Shown here: positions 7,261 to 15,341 of the stretch, piece by piece
How positions within the stretch are numbered: the first letter of the stretch is position 1
Layout of the letters: every line of letters begins with the position of its first letter
Source of the DNA: JAJYZP01 sp049964535
Lineage (GTDB): Bacteria; Actinomycetota; Acidimicrobiia; Acidimicrobiales; Acidimicrobiaceae
DNA length: 21,901 nucleotides
Direction of reading: 5' to 3'
NCBI GenBank assembly: GCA_049964535.1
Contig: JBMFXG010000017.1
Location: 1-21,901 of the forward strand
Translations under genes and position numbers: made by a program
Notes under the pieces: generated by a model
Databases searched by the model: none
Told to the model about the DNA's origin: nothing
The model's input: the letters and a program-made list of their open reading frames with translations, nothing else

Positions 7261-8040
7261 CCTGAGACCATCGACTCTCGCCTGCACTCCGTCAGCTCGG
7301 GTCCTTCGTGATCTAGCTGCGTGCTTTGACGACAAGAGCGATTCTACGATCCCGTAGCCATCCGCAGTTAGTGCTCTCGGAGCACTTCTGGAGAGCGAAT
7401 TTGAAGAGACCGTTCGCACGGATGAAGGTCAAAGCGCAGCACACAGATCGCGCCCCGTCTCTTCCCGGCAACGACGATCCAGTACTTCCACATGACGAGC
7501 GTGGCACTCAATTCAAGCGACCTCACCTCCCATTCGTCATCTGTCGCAGATAATACCGCTCGACCCCGAAGCAGATCTTGCCACTCACGACTCGGTACTA
7601 CGACACCAAGATCAACCTTCGCACTCGCCATGGTTCGCCGAAGAGCCACGAGCAACATGCTGCCCAGAGCGCTACGGCCTTCTCGTTGGTGAACCTTCGC
7701 CTCGACGATGTTACGTTCGCGATTGTGACGCAGCGCGTTCGCAACAGCTACTATCGCTGCCAATGGCTCTACACACTCAAAGAGGTAGTGACGAGTCAGG
7801 CGCTGGCGCTATCGTCCCGAGGGTCGTCGATGTGGCTGTCGACGATAGAGAGCTTGTCATCTTTTGCATAACCTCCTCAGGTCTCCGAGAATCAAAACAC
7901 GGCTCCTCTTACGCCGATGCCGATCCATCGGTGTGAACTCACGCCGCCTGGTGACCGAGAGTGTCCCCACTGCGAGAAGCGGTGTCTCGGCAACCAGGGG
8001 GTGAATCGGCGCCGTAGGGAACTACCGACCCTCCCGACGG
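7261..8040. other. Stretch without an intact recognised gene
   Basis: Between the convergent CBS gene and the lipoprotein glycosidase gene. It contains the candidate broken minus-strand gene at 7368-7869. The remaining 7870-8040 shows no coding pattern and no T-tailed hairpin; only a short CGGCGCCG palindrome near 8008 stands out. Confidence 0.5.
7368..7869 (-). pseudogene. Possible frameshifted gene with PD-(D/E)XK-like segment
   Basis: On the minus strand ATG 7869 (AGGAGG 2 bases upstream) opens a 30-residue frame that stops at 7777. A second frame runs from about 7810 to 7368 and reads TRHYLFECVEPLAAIVAVAN, then IVEAKVHQREGRSALGSM, LLVALRR and KVDLGVVVP, later DDEWEVRSLEL and WKYWIVVAGKRRGAICVLRF. 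It looks protein-like rather than random. An E-A-K strand followed by a Gly/Leu helix and a hydrophobic LGVVVP strand resembles the PD-(D/E)XK nuclease-like fold, but I cannot confirm this. A one-base indel between 7811 and 7777 would join the frames into about 166 residues. The alternative is a shorter intact gene starting at TTG 7763. Function unknown. Confidence 0.3.
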
Positions 8041-9468
8041 TCACGCCTTTGCCGGGGTCGGGACGGTGAACCCCACCCCGGTGATCGAGTAGGGCAGCAA
8101 GGTAAGCCTGGTACCAAGGACGCCGGTGGTGCGGTTCAGACCCGAGACGGTCGAGGTGGGCGCCGCAGTGATGGACTCAAGCGACGCTCTTGGCGACAGC
8201 CCGGTCCCAGTTCCATCGGAAATAGTGATAGAGCGATTGGTCAAGTTAATCAGCACCGTTCTGGTACCGCTTGGTCCGCTGAACGATGCTCCGATCACCC
8301 CCGCAGCACCAACGGGCAGAGTGGGCGCCCCAGTAAAACGAAGTGGCGTAACTCTGACCGCTTGGGCAGAGGCACTGGTCAAAAACATCAAGGCCAATCC
8401 GCTCACAGTTGGCTGCGGAGCCAAGCCCGAAGTGAAGGCGCCCGTAAAGGGGTTGGAGAAGAGATCCCAATAGTCATCGAGCTGCACTCGGGGTGACTGG
8501 TCGAACAGGAGCACCGACTCGGCCGCGTAGAGCCCGTGGAGCCAGGTGATACCCCGAGCCGGTCGGCCACCCAAGAGGCCCTGACGGGACAGGTTGAACT
8601 CCGTGAACCAGATCCGATACCGGCTAGGAAAGGTCGCCATGACCTGCTCGGTCGATAGCCAGTTGGTCTGGACTTCGGCGAGGAGCTGCATCGGATTGAG
8701 ATTGCGACCGACCGGGGCGAAGTAGTCGTGCAGCGTGATTGCGTTGATATCAGCGCCAGCGATCGCTAGCAACGTCTTGTTCCAGCTCTTCTCACGACCT
8801 GTGCTTTGTGGCAAAGATCCAACAGCAGCGATCTGAACTTTGGGAAACGCAGCGCGGATCGCTAGTGCCCACTTCGCCACCGTACGGGCATAGGAGGCTG
8901 CAGTTGGGAACACTTTTCGGTAACTACTGATGCCGAGGTAGAACTCGTTACCCAACTCGACATAGCGCACCGGGATTCCCAGGTTCTGAGCTGTATGCAG
9001 CATCTGCAACTGGTCCTCAAGGTTAGAGGTGAGGAGATTGAGATCAAAGACGGGAACGGTCCCAGTGTCTCGAACGATGCTTTGGAGTGTCTGTAAGGTG
9101 AAGCCGTAGTTGCGAGTACGAGCAGGCTTGAATCTTCCACTACCGGAGATGGTCGCAGGCTGGTGCAACGAACCGTTCTGCCAATCCCAGTAGTTCGAGA
9201 TCGCTCCACCTGGATATCGGATCGTCCCCCCTTGAAAGTCCCGCACTGCAGCCATCACCCCAGATGCAGCAAAATCCTGACCGACCCCGGCGTAGTCCAG
9301 GTTCGATCCATTGATCGGAGCGATAAGCGTAATCGGTGAGCCTGCCTGCACCCCGACCGCGACCATGCTCTCGCTACTCGCGGATGGTGTCGTCGCTCCT
9401 GCATCGCTACACCCGGCCGCAAGCAGCGCCACTACGATGCCTGCCACGAGGCTCATCTTCTGAAACAT
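8041..9468 (-). CDS. Secreted lipoprotein glycoside hydrolase (clan GH-A-like)
   Basis: A 475-residue exported protein. Residues 1-20 form a lipoprotein signal peptide ending in the lipobox LAAGC, with Cys20 as the lipidation site, so it is expected on the outer face of the cytoplasmic membrane. The catalytic part resembles (beta/alpha)8 hydrolases of clan GH-A (GH39/GH51/GH79-like): RYPGG at 84-88, the acid/base-type motif ELGNEFY with Asn174-Glu175, HDYF at 247-250, and a candidate nucleophile Glu290 in IWFTEFN. A C-terminal beta-rich domain (about 380-470) follows, as in these families. The exact GH family and bond specificity cannot be fixed by eye. No strong ribosome-binding site precedes ATG 9468; ATG 9456 (residue 5) is an alternative. 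A LacI-type operator-like site lies 45 bp upstream, linking it to the sugar locus. Confidence 0.82.
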   Translation of the reverse strand: MFQKMSLVAGIVVALLAAGCSDAGATTPSASSESMVAVGVQAGSPITLIAPINGSNLDYAGVGQDFAASGVMAAVRDFQGGTIRYPGGAISNYWDWQNGSLHQPATISGSGRFKPARTRNYGFTLQTLQSIVRDTGTVPVFDLNLLTSNLEDQLQMLHTAQNLGIPVRYVELGNEFYLGISSYRKVFPTAASYARTVAKWALAIRAAFPKVQIAAVGSLPQSTGREKSWNKTLLAIAGADINAITLHDYFAPVGRNLNPMQLLAEVQTNWLSTEQVMATFPSRYRIWFTEFNLSRQGLLGGRPARGITWLHGLYAAESVLLFDQSPRVQLDDYWDLFSNPFTGAFTSGLAPQPTVSGLALMFLTSASAQAVRVTPLRFTGAPTLPVGAAGVIGASFSGPSGTRTVLINLTNRSITISDGTGTGLSPRASLESITAAPTSTVSGLNRTTGVLGTRLTLLPYSITGVGFTVPTPAKA

Positions 9469-10315
9469 GAGGTCAAAGGTATCACCAGTCTGTAAGCCAG
9501 CCGTTCTGAAAGTGTTAGCGCTCTATGTGCTCACCGTCGATCGGTACGCCACGTGATCATCCTCTCTCAAACCACCCCTCCGTAGAAGTGTTCGCTTCCA
9601 CGGAGCCGCCCGTCAGAATCGCACCAAAGAGGTGGCTCAAAAGATTGAGAAAACGTGCCTAGAGAGGGCGCCTACACCGGGGACTAAGCCCACGGACCTT
9701 CCTCAGGAGTTCTCCTACTGCAGCATCACCTCAGCCGTCTCCGCAGTGCCGCTTCTGACTTCGCTCAAACGAGGGGCTCAGGCCGTTAACGTTCCGTCCT
9801 CACGAGCGAATCGCGGAGCTAGAAGCAGATGCCGACGAGGTAGGCGAGGTCTTCAGAGCCTCTCACTCCATGAACGGCGGCTGCAGGGCCGATCTGAATC
9901 GTTGCATGAGACCTCTCGCGTCACGATCTGGTCGAAGCATGGTCCTCAGATCGTCGATGCCAGCAGCTACGCTCAGCACTGGCGGAAGTGGCGCTGACCG
10001 GAATCGAGCCGGCGGTTATGGACCGGGAACTCCCCACTACAAGGTGTACGCAGCGTTGAAGCTCCATCAGAGCAACTCGCCGGCGTTTCGGACGACCGTA
10101 GCATTACAGCGCCATGACGGGGGTACTGCACACTCGACCCGACACCGTTGCATTCGAGCCCCAACGGTATCGTCGTGGGCATGCCTCAGCCACCCAAGCT
10201 CTCATGCGGAGCGTGCGCCTTGGCGCTCGAAGACTCACAAATGACGAGACCGAGCCTCATCGTCGAGCGAGACGAGCGGCTACCACCGCTGCACCTTGAG
10301 CTTCGTGAGCGAACC
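9469..10315. other. Gene-poor interval between the two glycosidase genes
   Basis: About 850 bp. It contains the 5' region of the lipoprotein gene (operator-like site at 9513-9526). Short overlapping frames on both strands show no recognisable protein and no consistent ribosome-binding sites. A tRNA-like fragment near 9990-10056 was examined and rejected. No T-tailed terminator is visible after the GH1 gene; only a small AGCGG/CCGCT stem near 10280. Confidence 0.5.
9513..9526. promoter_or_regulatory. Candidate LacI-family operator before the lipoprotein glycosidase gene
   Basis: TGTTAGCGCTCTAT matches the reverse complement of the two operators in the lacI/GH1 intergenic region (TGTAAGCGCTTTCG, TGTAAGCGCTTCCA) at 10 of the first 13 positions compared with the former, keeping the TGT flank and central AGCGCT. 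It is 45 bp upstream of the start codon, a normal position for a repressor site. Confidence 0.5.
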
Positions 10316-11731
10316 TTATGGCTCTCTCTGCACGGAGTTTGACGCAGCAACGTCTTGATAGAACCGGAAGCTATCTTTCGGAACTCGTCGTCCAGTGTCG
10401 TAGTCGACCCAGGTAATACCGAATCGCCTCGAATAACCTTCGGACCACTCAAAGTTATCCATCAGACTCCACACGAAGTATCCCCGAACGTCCACTCCAG
10501 CCGAGATCGCATCGTGTACGGCCCCGAGATGTCCGATTAAGTAACGAGTCCGTTCCTCGTCGTGGATACAACCGTCTGGAGCGACGTAGTCATCGTTCGC
10601 ACAGCCGTTCTCGGTGATATAGATGGGAAGCTCTGTGTAGTTCTCACGCACGCTCACCAGTAGCTCGCGGAGAGAATCTGGCTCGACCTCCCACTCCATT
10701 GGAGTTCGATCAACGCCTGGACGATGCATACCAACGCTTCGTAACGATTCATCGACAATGGTGGCAGGTCGAGAGATATCGACAAGATAGCCCGCACTAC
10801 GGTGCTCTGCAACCCGATCTCTACTGCCAACCAGCGTCGGCTGATAGTAGTTGATACCCAAAAAGTCCAAAGAGCGGGAGATCTCCTCGAGATCACCATC
10901 TTCGATGGTCGGCATACGATCTTCAAAGTGCTCCACCATATCTGCTGGATACTGCGCCCGAAAAATCGGATCCAAGAAGAGCCGGTTGGATACACCGTCA
11001 ACGAGACGGGCCGCTCTGAGGTCGTCCTCGTGTTGACTTGCCGATCGTACATTGGCAAGGTTCAAGGTGATACCGACCGGAGCCGAGGTAGAAGCCCGTA
11101 GCGCCTCGACTGCGAATCCGTGACCGAGCAGCAGGTGGTGATTGGCCGCTAGAGCAGCGCCCAGATCTCGCTGCCCCGGAGCATGGTATCCATACGCATG
11201 GCCGAGCCACGACGAGCACCACGGTTCATTGAGAGTAATCCACATTCCCACTTGGTCACCGAGACCCTCTACGCAGAGCGCAGCGTACTCCGCGAAACGG
11301 TAGGAGGTATCTCTCACCCGCCAGCCCCCTGCGTCCTCGAGCGCCTGTGGGAGATCCCAGTGGTAGAGCGTCACTGCGGGCGTGATTCCACGATCCGCCA
11401 ACCCTCCAACCAAACGCCGGTAGAAGTCGAGGCCAGCTGAGTTAGCCGGACCCTTCCCGTCGGGCTGTATCCGAGGCCAAGCTATCGAGAAGCGATAGGA
11501 GTCGATCCCGAGTTCGGCCATCAAATCGAGATCCTCATCGAGGCGGTGGAAGTGATCGCAAGCTACGTCGCCGGTGTCGCCGTGTCGCACCTTTCCGGGA
11601 GTGTGAGAGAAGGTGTCCCAGATCGATGGGCCCCGACCGTCTTCGGTCACGGCTCCTTCGATCTGATACGAAGCCGTTGCTGCGCCCCACACAAAACCTG
11701 GGGGGAACTCTCTCATGCCATTATCGGACAT
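10316..11731 (-). CDS. Beta-glucosidase, glycoside hydrolase family 1
   Basis: A 471-residue cytoplasmic retaining beta-glycosidase. GH1 landmarks are complete: FPPGFVWGAATASYQIEGA at the N-terminus (Gln23 of the glycone site), LYHWDLPQ (His124-Trp125), the acid/base TLNEP (Glu169), NYYQP (294-298), the nucleophile YITENG (Glu374) and the sugar-binding WSLMDNFEWSEGY near the C-terminus (Trp421, Glu428, Trp429). Length is normal. The frame is open to 11845, but AAAGGTGG lies 6 bases before ATG 11731 and the extra N-terminus is not family-like. There is no signal peptide, so it acts on imported sugar, most simply cellobiose-, laminaribiose- or other beta-linked oligosaccharides. It is divergent from the LacI gene with two shared operators between them. 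Substrate is inferred from family, not proven. Confidence 0.96.
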   Translation of the reverse strand: MSDNGMREFPPGFVWGAATASYQIEGAVTEDGRGPSIWDTFSHTPGKVRHGDTGDVACDHFHRLDEDLDLMAELGIDSYRFSIAWPRIQPDGKGPANSAGLDFYRRLVGGLADRGITPAVTLYHWDLPQALEDAGGWRVRDTSYRFAEYAALCVEGLGDQVGMWITLNEPWCSSWLGHAYGYHAPGQRDLGAALAANHHLLLGHGFAVEALRASTSAPVGITLNLANVRSASQHEDDLRAARLVDGVSNRLFLDPIFRAQYPADMVEHFEDRMPTIEDGDLEEISRSLDFLGINYYQPTLVGSRDRVAEHRSAGYLVDISRPATIVDESLRSVGMHRPGVDRTPMEWEVEPDSLRELLVSVRENYTELPIYITENGCANDDYVAPDGCIHDEERTRYLIGHLGAVHDAISAGVDVRGYFVWSLMDNFEWSEGYSRRFGITWVDYDTGRRVPKDSFRFYQDVAASNSVQREP

Positions 11732-11876
11732 CGTTGTCCACCTTTCACACATCTCGATACTGCGCACACCTGAGTCACTATGGCGCAGTTCAAGCACCGA
11801 GACCAATTCAGCCGCAGCGCAAGTCCCACTCTCCATCTGGATCACTCTTGAGAATTCACGCTAGCACAACCATACC

Positions 11877-11890
11877 TGGAAGCGCTTACA
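11877..11890. promoter_or_regulatory. LacI-family operator O1
   Basis: TGGAAGCGCTTACA, centred on the perfect palindrome AAGCGCTT (11880-11887) with the central CpG that LacI-family hinge helices recognise. It lies 146 bp before the GH1 start and about 185 bp before the lacI start, and is 75 bp (about seven helical turns) from O2. Confidence 0.8.
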
Positions 11891-11919
11891 ACATTTCCTG
11901 AGTATTTCCCCAGCATAGG

Positions 11920-11948
11920 TTGAAGTAATTTTCAGCTACTGCTACAGT
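11920..11948 (+). promoter_or_regulatory. Predicted promoter of the lacI-ABC transporter operon
   Basis: TTGAAG (11920-11925) and TACAGT (11943-11948) are separated by exactly 17 bp; the surrounding region is locally AT-rich. The predicted start near 11955 falls inside operator O2, so repressor bound there would block initiation. The mRNA leader would be about 120 bases. Confidence 0.5.
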
Positions 11949-11951
11949 AGC

Positions 11952-11965
11952 CGAAAGCGCTTACA
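11952..11965. promoter_or_regulatory. LacI-family operator O2
   Basis: CGAAAGCGCTTACA shares 12 of 14 bases with O1 in the same orientation, including AAGCGCTTACA. The core AAGCGCTT is at 11955-11962. It overlaps the predicted transcription start of the rightward operon, implying autoregulation and control of the transporter genes. Confidence 0.8.
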
Positions 11966-12074
11966 GTTAACACTGCATTACAGTACGGTCAATATTTGGT
12001 TTAGAAGTACAACGTGCTCGACGCTCACGGGGGTGTGACATCGAGTAGTCCAAGTTAGGGGGAGGTGAGAGACT

Positions 12075-13130
12075 ATGGAGACTGATGCGTCGCCGTCGAA
12101 CTCCACCATCTACGACGTTGCCAAGCTCGCCGGTGTCTCCATCGCTACCGTGTCACGAGTTCTCAACGGACACAGCCACCTCAAGGACTCCACAAAGGCC
12201 CTCGTACTGCAGAGCGTCAAAGAGCTCCAGTTCGTTCCCAACAACGCAGCCCGAGGTCTTTCGTCGGGCTCCAAGCGAGTGATCGGCCTGCTCTTCGTCC
12301 GCACCCAGAGCGAGGACTTTCTCGAGATCGTCCAGGAGAGCCTCCTCTTCACGGACTCAGTTATACGAGGAGCAGAGCGAGCCGCCAGTGAACAGGGGTA
12401 CTCCTTGCTCCTCGGAGGCGTTGAGAGCGATCGGCAGGCCGAGACGGTCGATCGAATGATCTCGATGTGCGATGGCCTGGTTCTCCTCGACCGAACCCTA
12501 TCCGACCGGGAGGTGCCGGTCATCGCCCGCCGAGTACCAACCGTGCTCCTCGCAGGTAACGGAAGGGCCCGAAGCGCCTTCACCGTACGCGTGGATAACG
12601 CCGAGGCAATGAGCCGGATAGCGCACCATCTCGTCCTGGAACACGGTCTCACCCGACTCGCCTTTCTCTCCGGTTTTGCGGCCTCTCCAGACTCCCAAGC
12701 ACGTCGCGAGGGCTTCGTACGTGGCGCTCTCGAGTGCGGTGCGGTCGTCGAAGACGACCCACTGTGGTTCTCGGACTACACCTCCTCGGGGGCAGTGCAG
12801 GTTATTGAGCGTCGCGTCGCAACCGGGGCCCCACTGCCGCAGGCAATCGCTTGCGCCAACGACCAAGCCGCAATCGGAGCTATTCACGCCCTCAAGCGAT
12901 CTGGAATCAGAGTTCCCAGTGACGTCGCCATCACCGGTTTCGACGATATCTCAGTGGCCCGTCACGTATCACCAACACTCACGACCGTGCATCAACCAGT
13001 CCAGCAGCTCGGGACCACTGCAGTGGAGGTCTTGCTCCAGGCCCTCCAGAGCCCAAAGCGGACGACTCCACTGTCAACGGTCCTACCAACCACGCTGATG
13101 CTACGACAGAGCTGCGGGTGCGACCAGTGA
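12075..13130 (+). CDS. LacI-family transcriptional repressor
   Basis: A 351-residue DNA-binding regulator. Residues 11-57 form the LacI helix-turn-helix (TIYDVAKLAGVSIATVSRVLNG), followed by the hinge PNNAARGL with the conserved Leu62 that inserts at the operator's central CpG. The rest is the periplasmic-binding-protein-like sugar-sensing core (IGLLFVRT... DGLVLLDR... AIACANDQAAIGAIHAL... VAITGFDDISVARHVSPTLTTVHQP) ending in SCGCD, a common terminus in LacI relatives. GGAGG at 12061-12065 lies 9 bases before ATG. It heads the transporter operon and is divergent from the GH1 gene. The two AAGCGCTT sites upstream are its probable targets. The inducer is presumably an imported beta-oligosaccharide or a breakdown product. 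Confidence 0.95.
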   Translation: METDASPSNSTIYDVAKLAGVSIATVSRVLNGHSHLKDSTKALVLQSVKELQFVPNNAARGLSSGSKRVIGLLFVRTQSEDFLEIVQESLLFTDSVIRGAERAASEQGYSLLLGGVESDRQAETVDRMISMCDGLVLLDRTLSDREVPVIARRVPTVLLAGNGRARSAFTVRVDNAEAMSRIAHHLVLEHGLTRLAFLSGFAASPDSQARREGFVRGALECGAVVEDDPLWFSDYTSSGAVQVIERRVATGAPLPQAIACANDQAAIGAIHALKRSGIRVPSDVAITGFDDISVARHVSPTLTTVHQPVQQLGTTAVEVLLQALQSPKRTTPLSTVLPTTLMLRQSCGCDQ

Positions 13131-13182
13131 ACTCGTGCTCGCAGGATGAATTGAACCTGGGCACTTCGGAGGTGATCTCACT

Positions 13183-14169
13183 ATGCGTTTTCTAGCCAGG
13201 CGTCTCGGTTTCTACGTCATCGCTCTCTTCGCTGCGGTTACGGTGAACTTCTTCATTCCGAGGCTCATGCCTGGCAACGTCGTAGAGACCATGATGTCGA
13301 AGTACCCTTCGCTCAAGCCACAGGCACAACACGCCCTCGACGTACTCTTCGGTATTGGTCACACTGGTTCACTGCTGCACCAGTACATCGCTTACCTCGG
13401 ACAGATTGCGCACGGTAACTTTGGAATCGATCCTCTCCAGTACCCGGTTCCCGTGATCGATATCATCAAGAACGCGCTTCCTTGGACGATTATTCTGGTT
13501 GGGTCCGCCACCATCATTAGTTGGGTTCTCGGAACGGGGCTCGGCATCCTCGCAGCCTGGAGGCGAGGCGGCAAGTTCGACCAGATTCTTCCGGCATTGA
13601 GCTTTCTCCAAGCAACACCGTACTTCTTCCTCGCACTCGTGTTGGTCTGGCTCTTCGCTCTGAAAATTCACCTCTTCCCCGCCCAGCAAGGATTCAGCAA
13701 CGGCATTCAGATCGGATTCAACTGGGCCTTCCTCTCCAGCGCCTTTGGGCACTCAATCCTTCCCGCTCTCACTATCGTGCTCACCTCCATGGCCGGATGG
13801 ATGCTCCAGATGCGCAACGTCATGATCACCACGATCGGGGAGGACTACGTACTTGCAGCGCAGGCAAAGGGCCTTGCACCACGGCGCGTCGTGCTCACCT
13901 ACGCGGCACGCAACGCCATCTTGCCGAGCATCTCTGGATTCGCCCTCGCACTCGGATTCGTGGTTTCAGGCACCTTGTTGATGGAGATCGTCTTCAACTA
14001 TCCCGGTATCGGAACACAGCTCTACACCGCAGTCACGTCCAACGACTATCCCCTGACTCAGGCCATCTTCTTAATTATCTCTCTGACCGTCTTAGCCGCG
14101 AACATCGTTGCTGACGTTCTCTACGTCCTCGTTGACCCGCGCGCTCGAACTCGATCGGTGGCATCATGA
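13183..14169 (+). CDS. ABC transporter permease, DppB/OppB family
   Basis: A 328-residue inner-membrane subunit with six predicted helices. The N-terminal RRLGFYVIALFAAVTVNFFIPRLMPGN is typical of DppB-like permeases. The cytoplasmic EAA loop reads EDYVLAAQAKGLAPRRVVLTYAARNAILP, and the C-terminus ends YVLVDPRAR as in the family. A strong ribosome-binding site, GGAGGTGA at 13168-13175, precedes ATG by 7 bases. It overlaps the next permease gene by 4 bases (ATGA). Although this class was named for peptides, many members next to glycosidases import oligosaccharides, and the surrounding GH1 and LacI genes point that way here. Confidence 0.93.
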   Translation: MRFLARRLGFYVIALFAAVTVNFFIPRLMPGNVVETMMSKYPSLKPQAQHALDVLFGIGHTGSLLHQYIAYLGQIAHGNFGIDPLQYPVPVIDIIKNALPWTIILVGSATIISWVLGTGLGILAAWRRGGKFDQILPALSFLQATPYFFLALVLVWLFALKIHLFPAQQGFSNGIQIGFNWAFLSSAFGHSILPALTIVLTSMAGWMLQMRNVMITTIGEDYVLAAQAKGLAPRRVVLTYAARNAILPSISGFALALGFVVSGTLLMEIVFNYPGIGTQLYTAVTSNDYPLTQAIFLIISLTVLAANIVADVLYVLVDPRARTRSVAS

Positions 14170-15341
14170 CAACAGCAACCACGATCCTCTCTGACCTCCC
14201 CGGCGCAGGGATGGTGCCGAGTCCACAGCGTAAGCCACACCATCTCCCAGCGATCTGGTATAACGCCAAGGCCCGTCTCGGGATCGTTATCGTCGGATTC
14301 TTCATCCTGATTGCCATCTTCGGCCCACTCCTCGCCCCGTACGATCCCTCAGCGCAGAGTACCGCACTGAACTCGTCGGTGGCGGGACCGAGCCTGACAC
14401 ACCTGCTAGGGACCGACCAGCTCGGTCGAGACGTGCTCTCGCAGATTCTGGTAGGCACGCGTACCACCATTGTTCTCGGACTCCTCACCGGCATCATCGC
14501 CACGTTCATCTCGGTTGCAATCGGCATCTCCGCAGGCTTTCTCGGCGGGCTCTCCGACGAACTGCTCTCGTTGATCTCCAACGTCTTCCTCGTCTTTCCT
14601 GCTCTCCCCTTTCTCATCGTCGTGCTTGGAGCCTTTCCGAAATCGGGCGAAACTCCCGAAATCATTCTCCTTGCGGTCCTCGGTTGGCCGTGGGGAGCAC
14701 GGGTCATTCGAGCTCAGACACTCTCTCTGCGTAACCGAGACTTCGTGGCGGCCTCACGAGAGACCGGAGAGAAGAGCTGGAGGATCATCTTCCTCGAGAT
14801 ACTCCCCAACGAGATCTCCCTCATTGCGGCAAGCTTCGTCGGAACGGTCCTCTACGCGATCGGTGCCTCTGTCGGACTCGACTTCCTCGGAGTCGGCAAC
14901 ACCACGACCTGGAGCCTCGGCACCATTTTGTACTGGGCTCAAAACGGTAACGCTCTTCAGCTTGGAGCGTGGTGGTGGTTCGCTGTTCCCGGTATCTGCG
15001 TAGCACTCATCGGCACCGGTCTCGTCCTTTTGAACTTCGGTCTCGACGAGCTCGGCAACCCACGGCTCAAAGACGCTGCGCAGCAACGCAAGATCAATGG
15101 TCGAACGTGGCGTCCCGCAGACCCCACACCGGTCATTCGAAACAACGAAGCCCCACGGTCCGCACGGCTGCAACAGCACCAGAACGGTCTCCCAAGTCCA
15201 GCCTCCAACGGAAAACTCACAAAGACACCATCGTTCGAGGACCTCACGGATACCCATAATCCTCCCGTGACACCGACAGGGCTTCCAAGCTCGCAGTCTC
15301 TCACGAGCCAAGAGATGGGAGCTCCGCACCGTGAGAACTGA
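14166..15341 (+). CDS. ABC transporter permease, DppC/OppC family, with long C-terminal tail
   Basis: A 391-residue inner-membrane subunit pairing with the upstream DppB-type protein. It shows the family's short N-terminal segment and first helix (LGIVIVGFFILIAIFGPLLAPYDP), the HLLGTDQLGRDVLSQILVGTRTT signature, and an EAA loop ASRETGEKSWRIIFLEILPN. Family members normally end soon after a GxxLRDxLDPRLR-like stretch, here GLDELGNPRLK near residue 302. This one continues for 89 residues that are rich in Pro, Ser, Thr, Asn and Gln with no hydrophobic helix. The tail's last codons overlap the start of the ATPase gene. The start codon overlaps the preceding stop (ATGA), indicating translational coupling. 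Confidence 0.92.
   Translation: MTTATTILSDLPGAGMVPSPQRKPHHLPAIWYNAKARLGIVIVGFFILIAIFGPLLAPYDPSAQSTALNSSVAGPSLTHLLGTDQLGRDVLSQILVGTRTTIVLGLLTGIIATFISVAIGISAGFLGGLSDELLSLISNVFLVFPALPFLIVVLGAFPKSGETPEIILLAVLGWPWGARVIRAQTLSLRNRDFVAASRETGEKSWRIIFLEILPNEISLIAASFVGTVLYAIGASVGLDFLGVGNTTTWSLGTILYWAQNGNALQLGAWWWFAVPGICVALIGTGLVLLNFGLDELGNPRLKDAAQQRKINGRTWRPADPTPVIRNNEAPRSARLQQHQNGLPSPASNGKLTKTPSFEDLTDTHNPPVTPTGLPSSQSLTSQEMGAPHREN

Noticed and set aside
9988..10057. tRNA-like fragment on the minus strand (GCCGG-CTCGATT-CCGGT arm and a partial acceptor stem)
   Set aside because: The T-arm-like stem is good, but the acceptor stem has only five of seven pairs, no D-loop GG or normal anticodon arm is present, and the T-loop lacks its first T.
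11732..11845. N-terminal extension of the GH1 protein from 11845
   Set aside because: GH1 proteins begin close to the FPPGFVWG motif, and a good ribosome-binding site precedes 11731.
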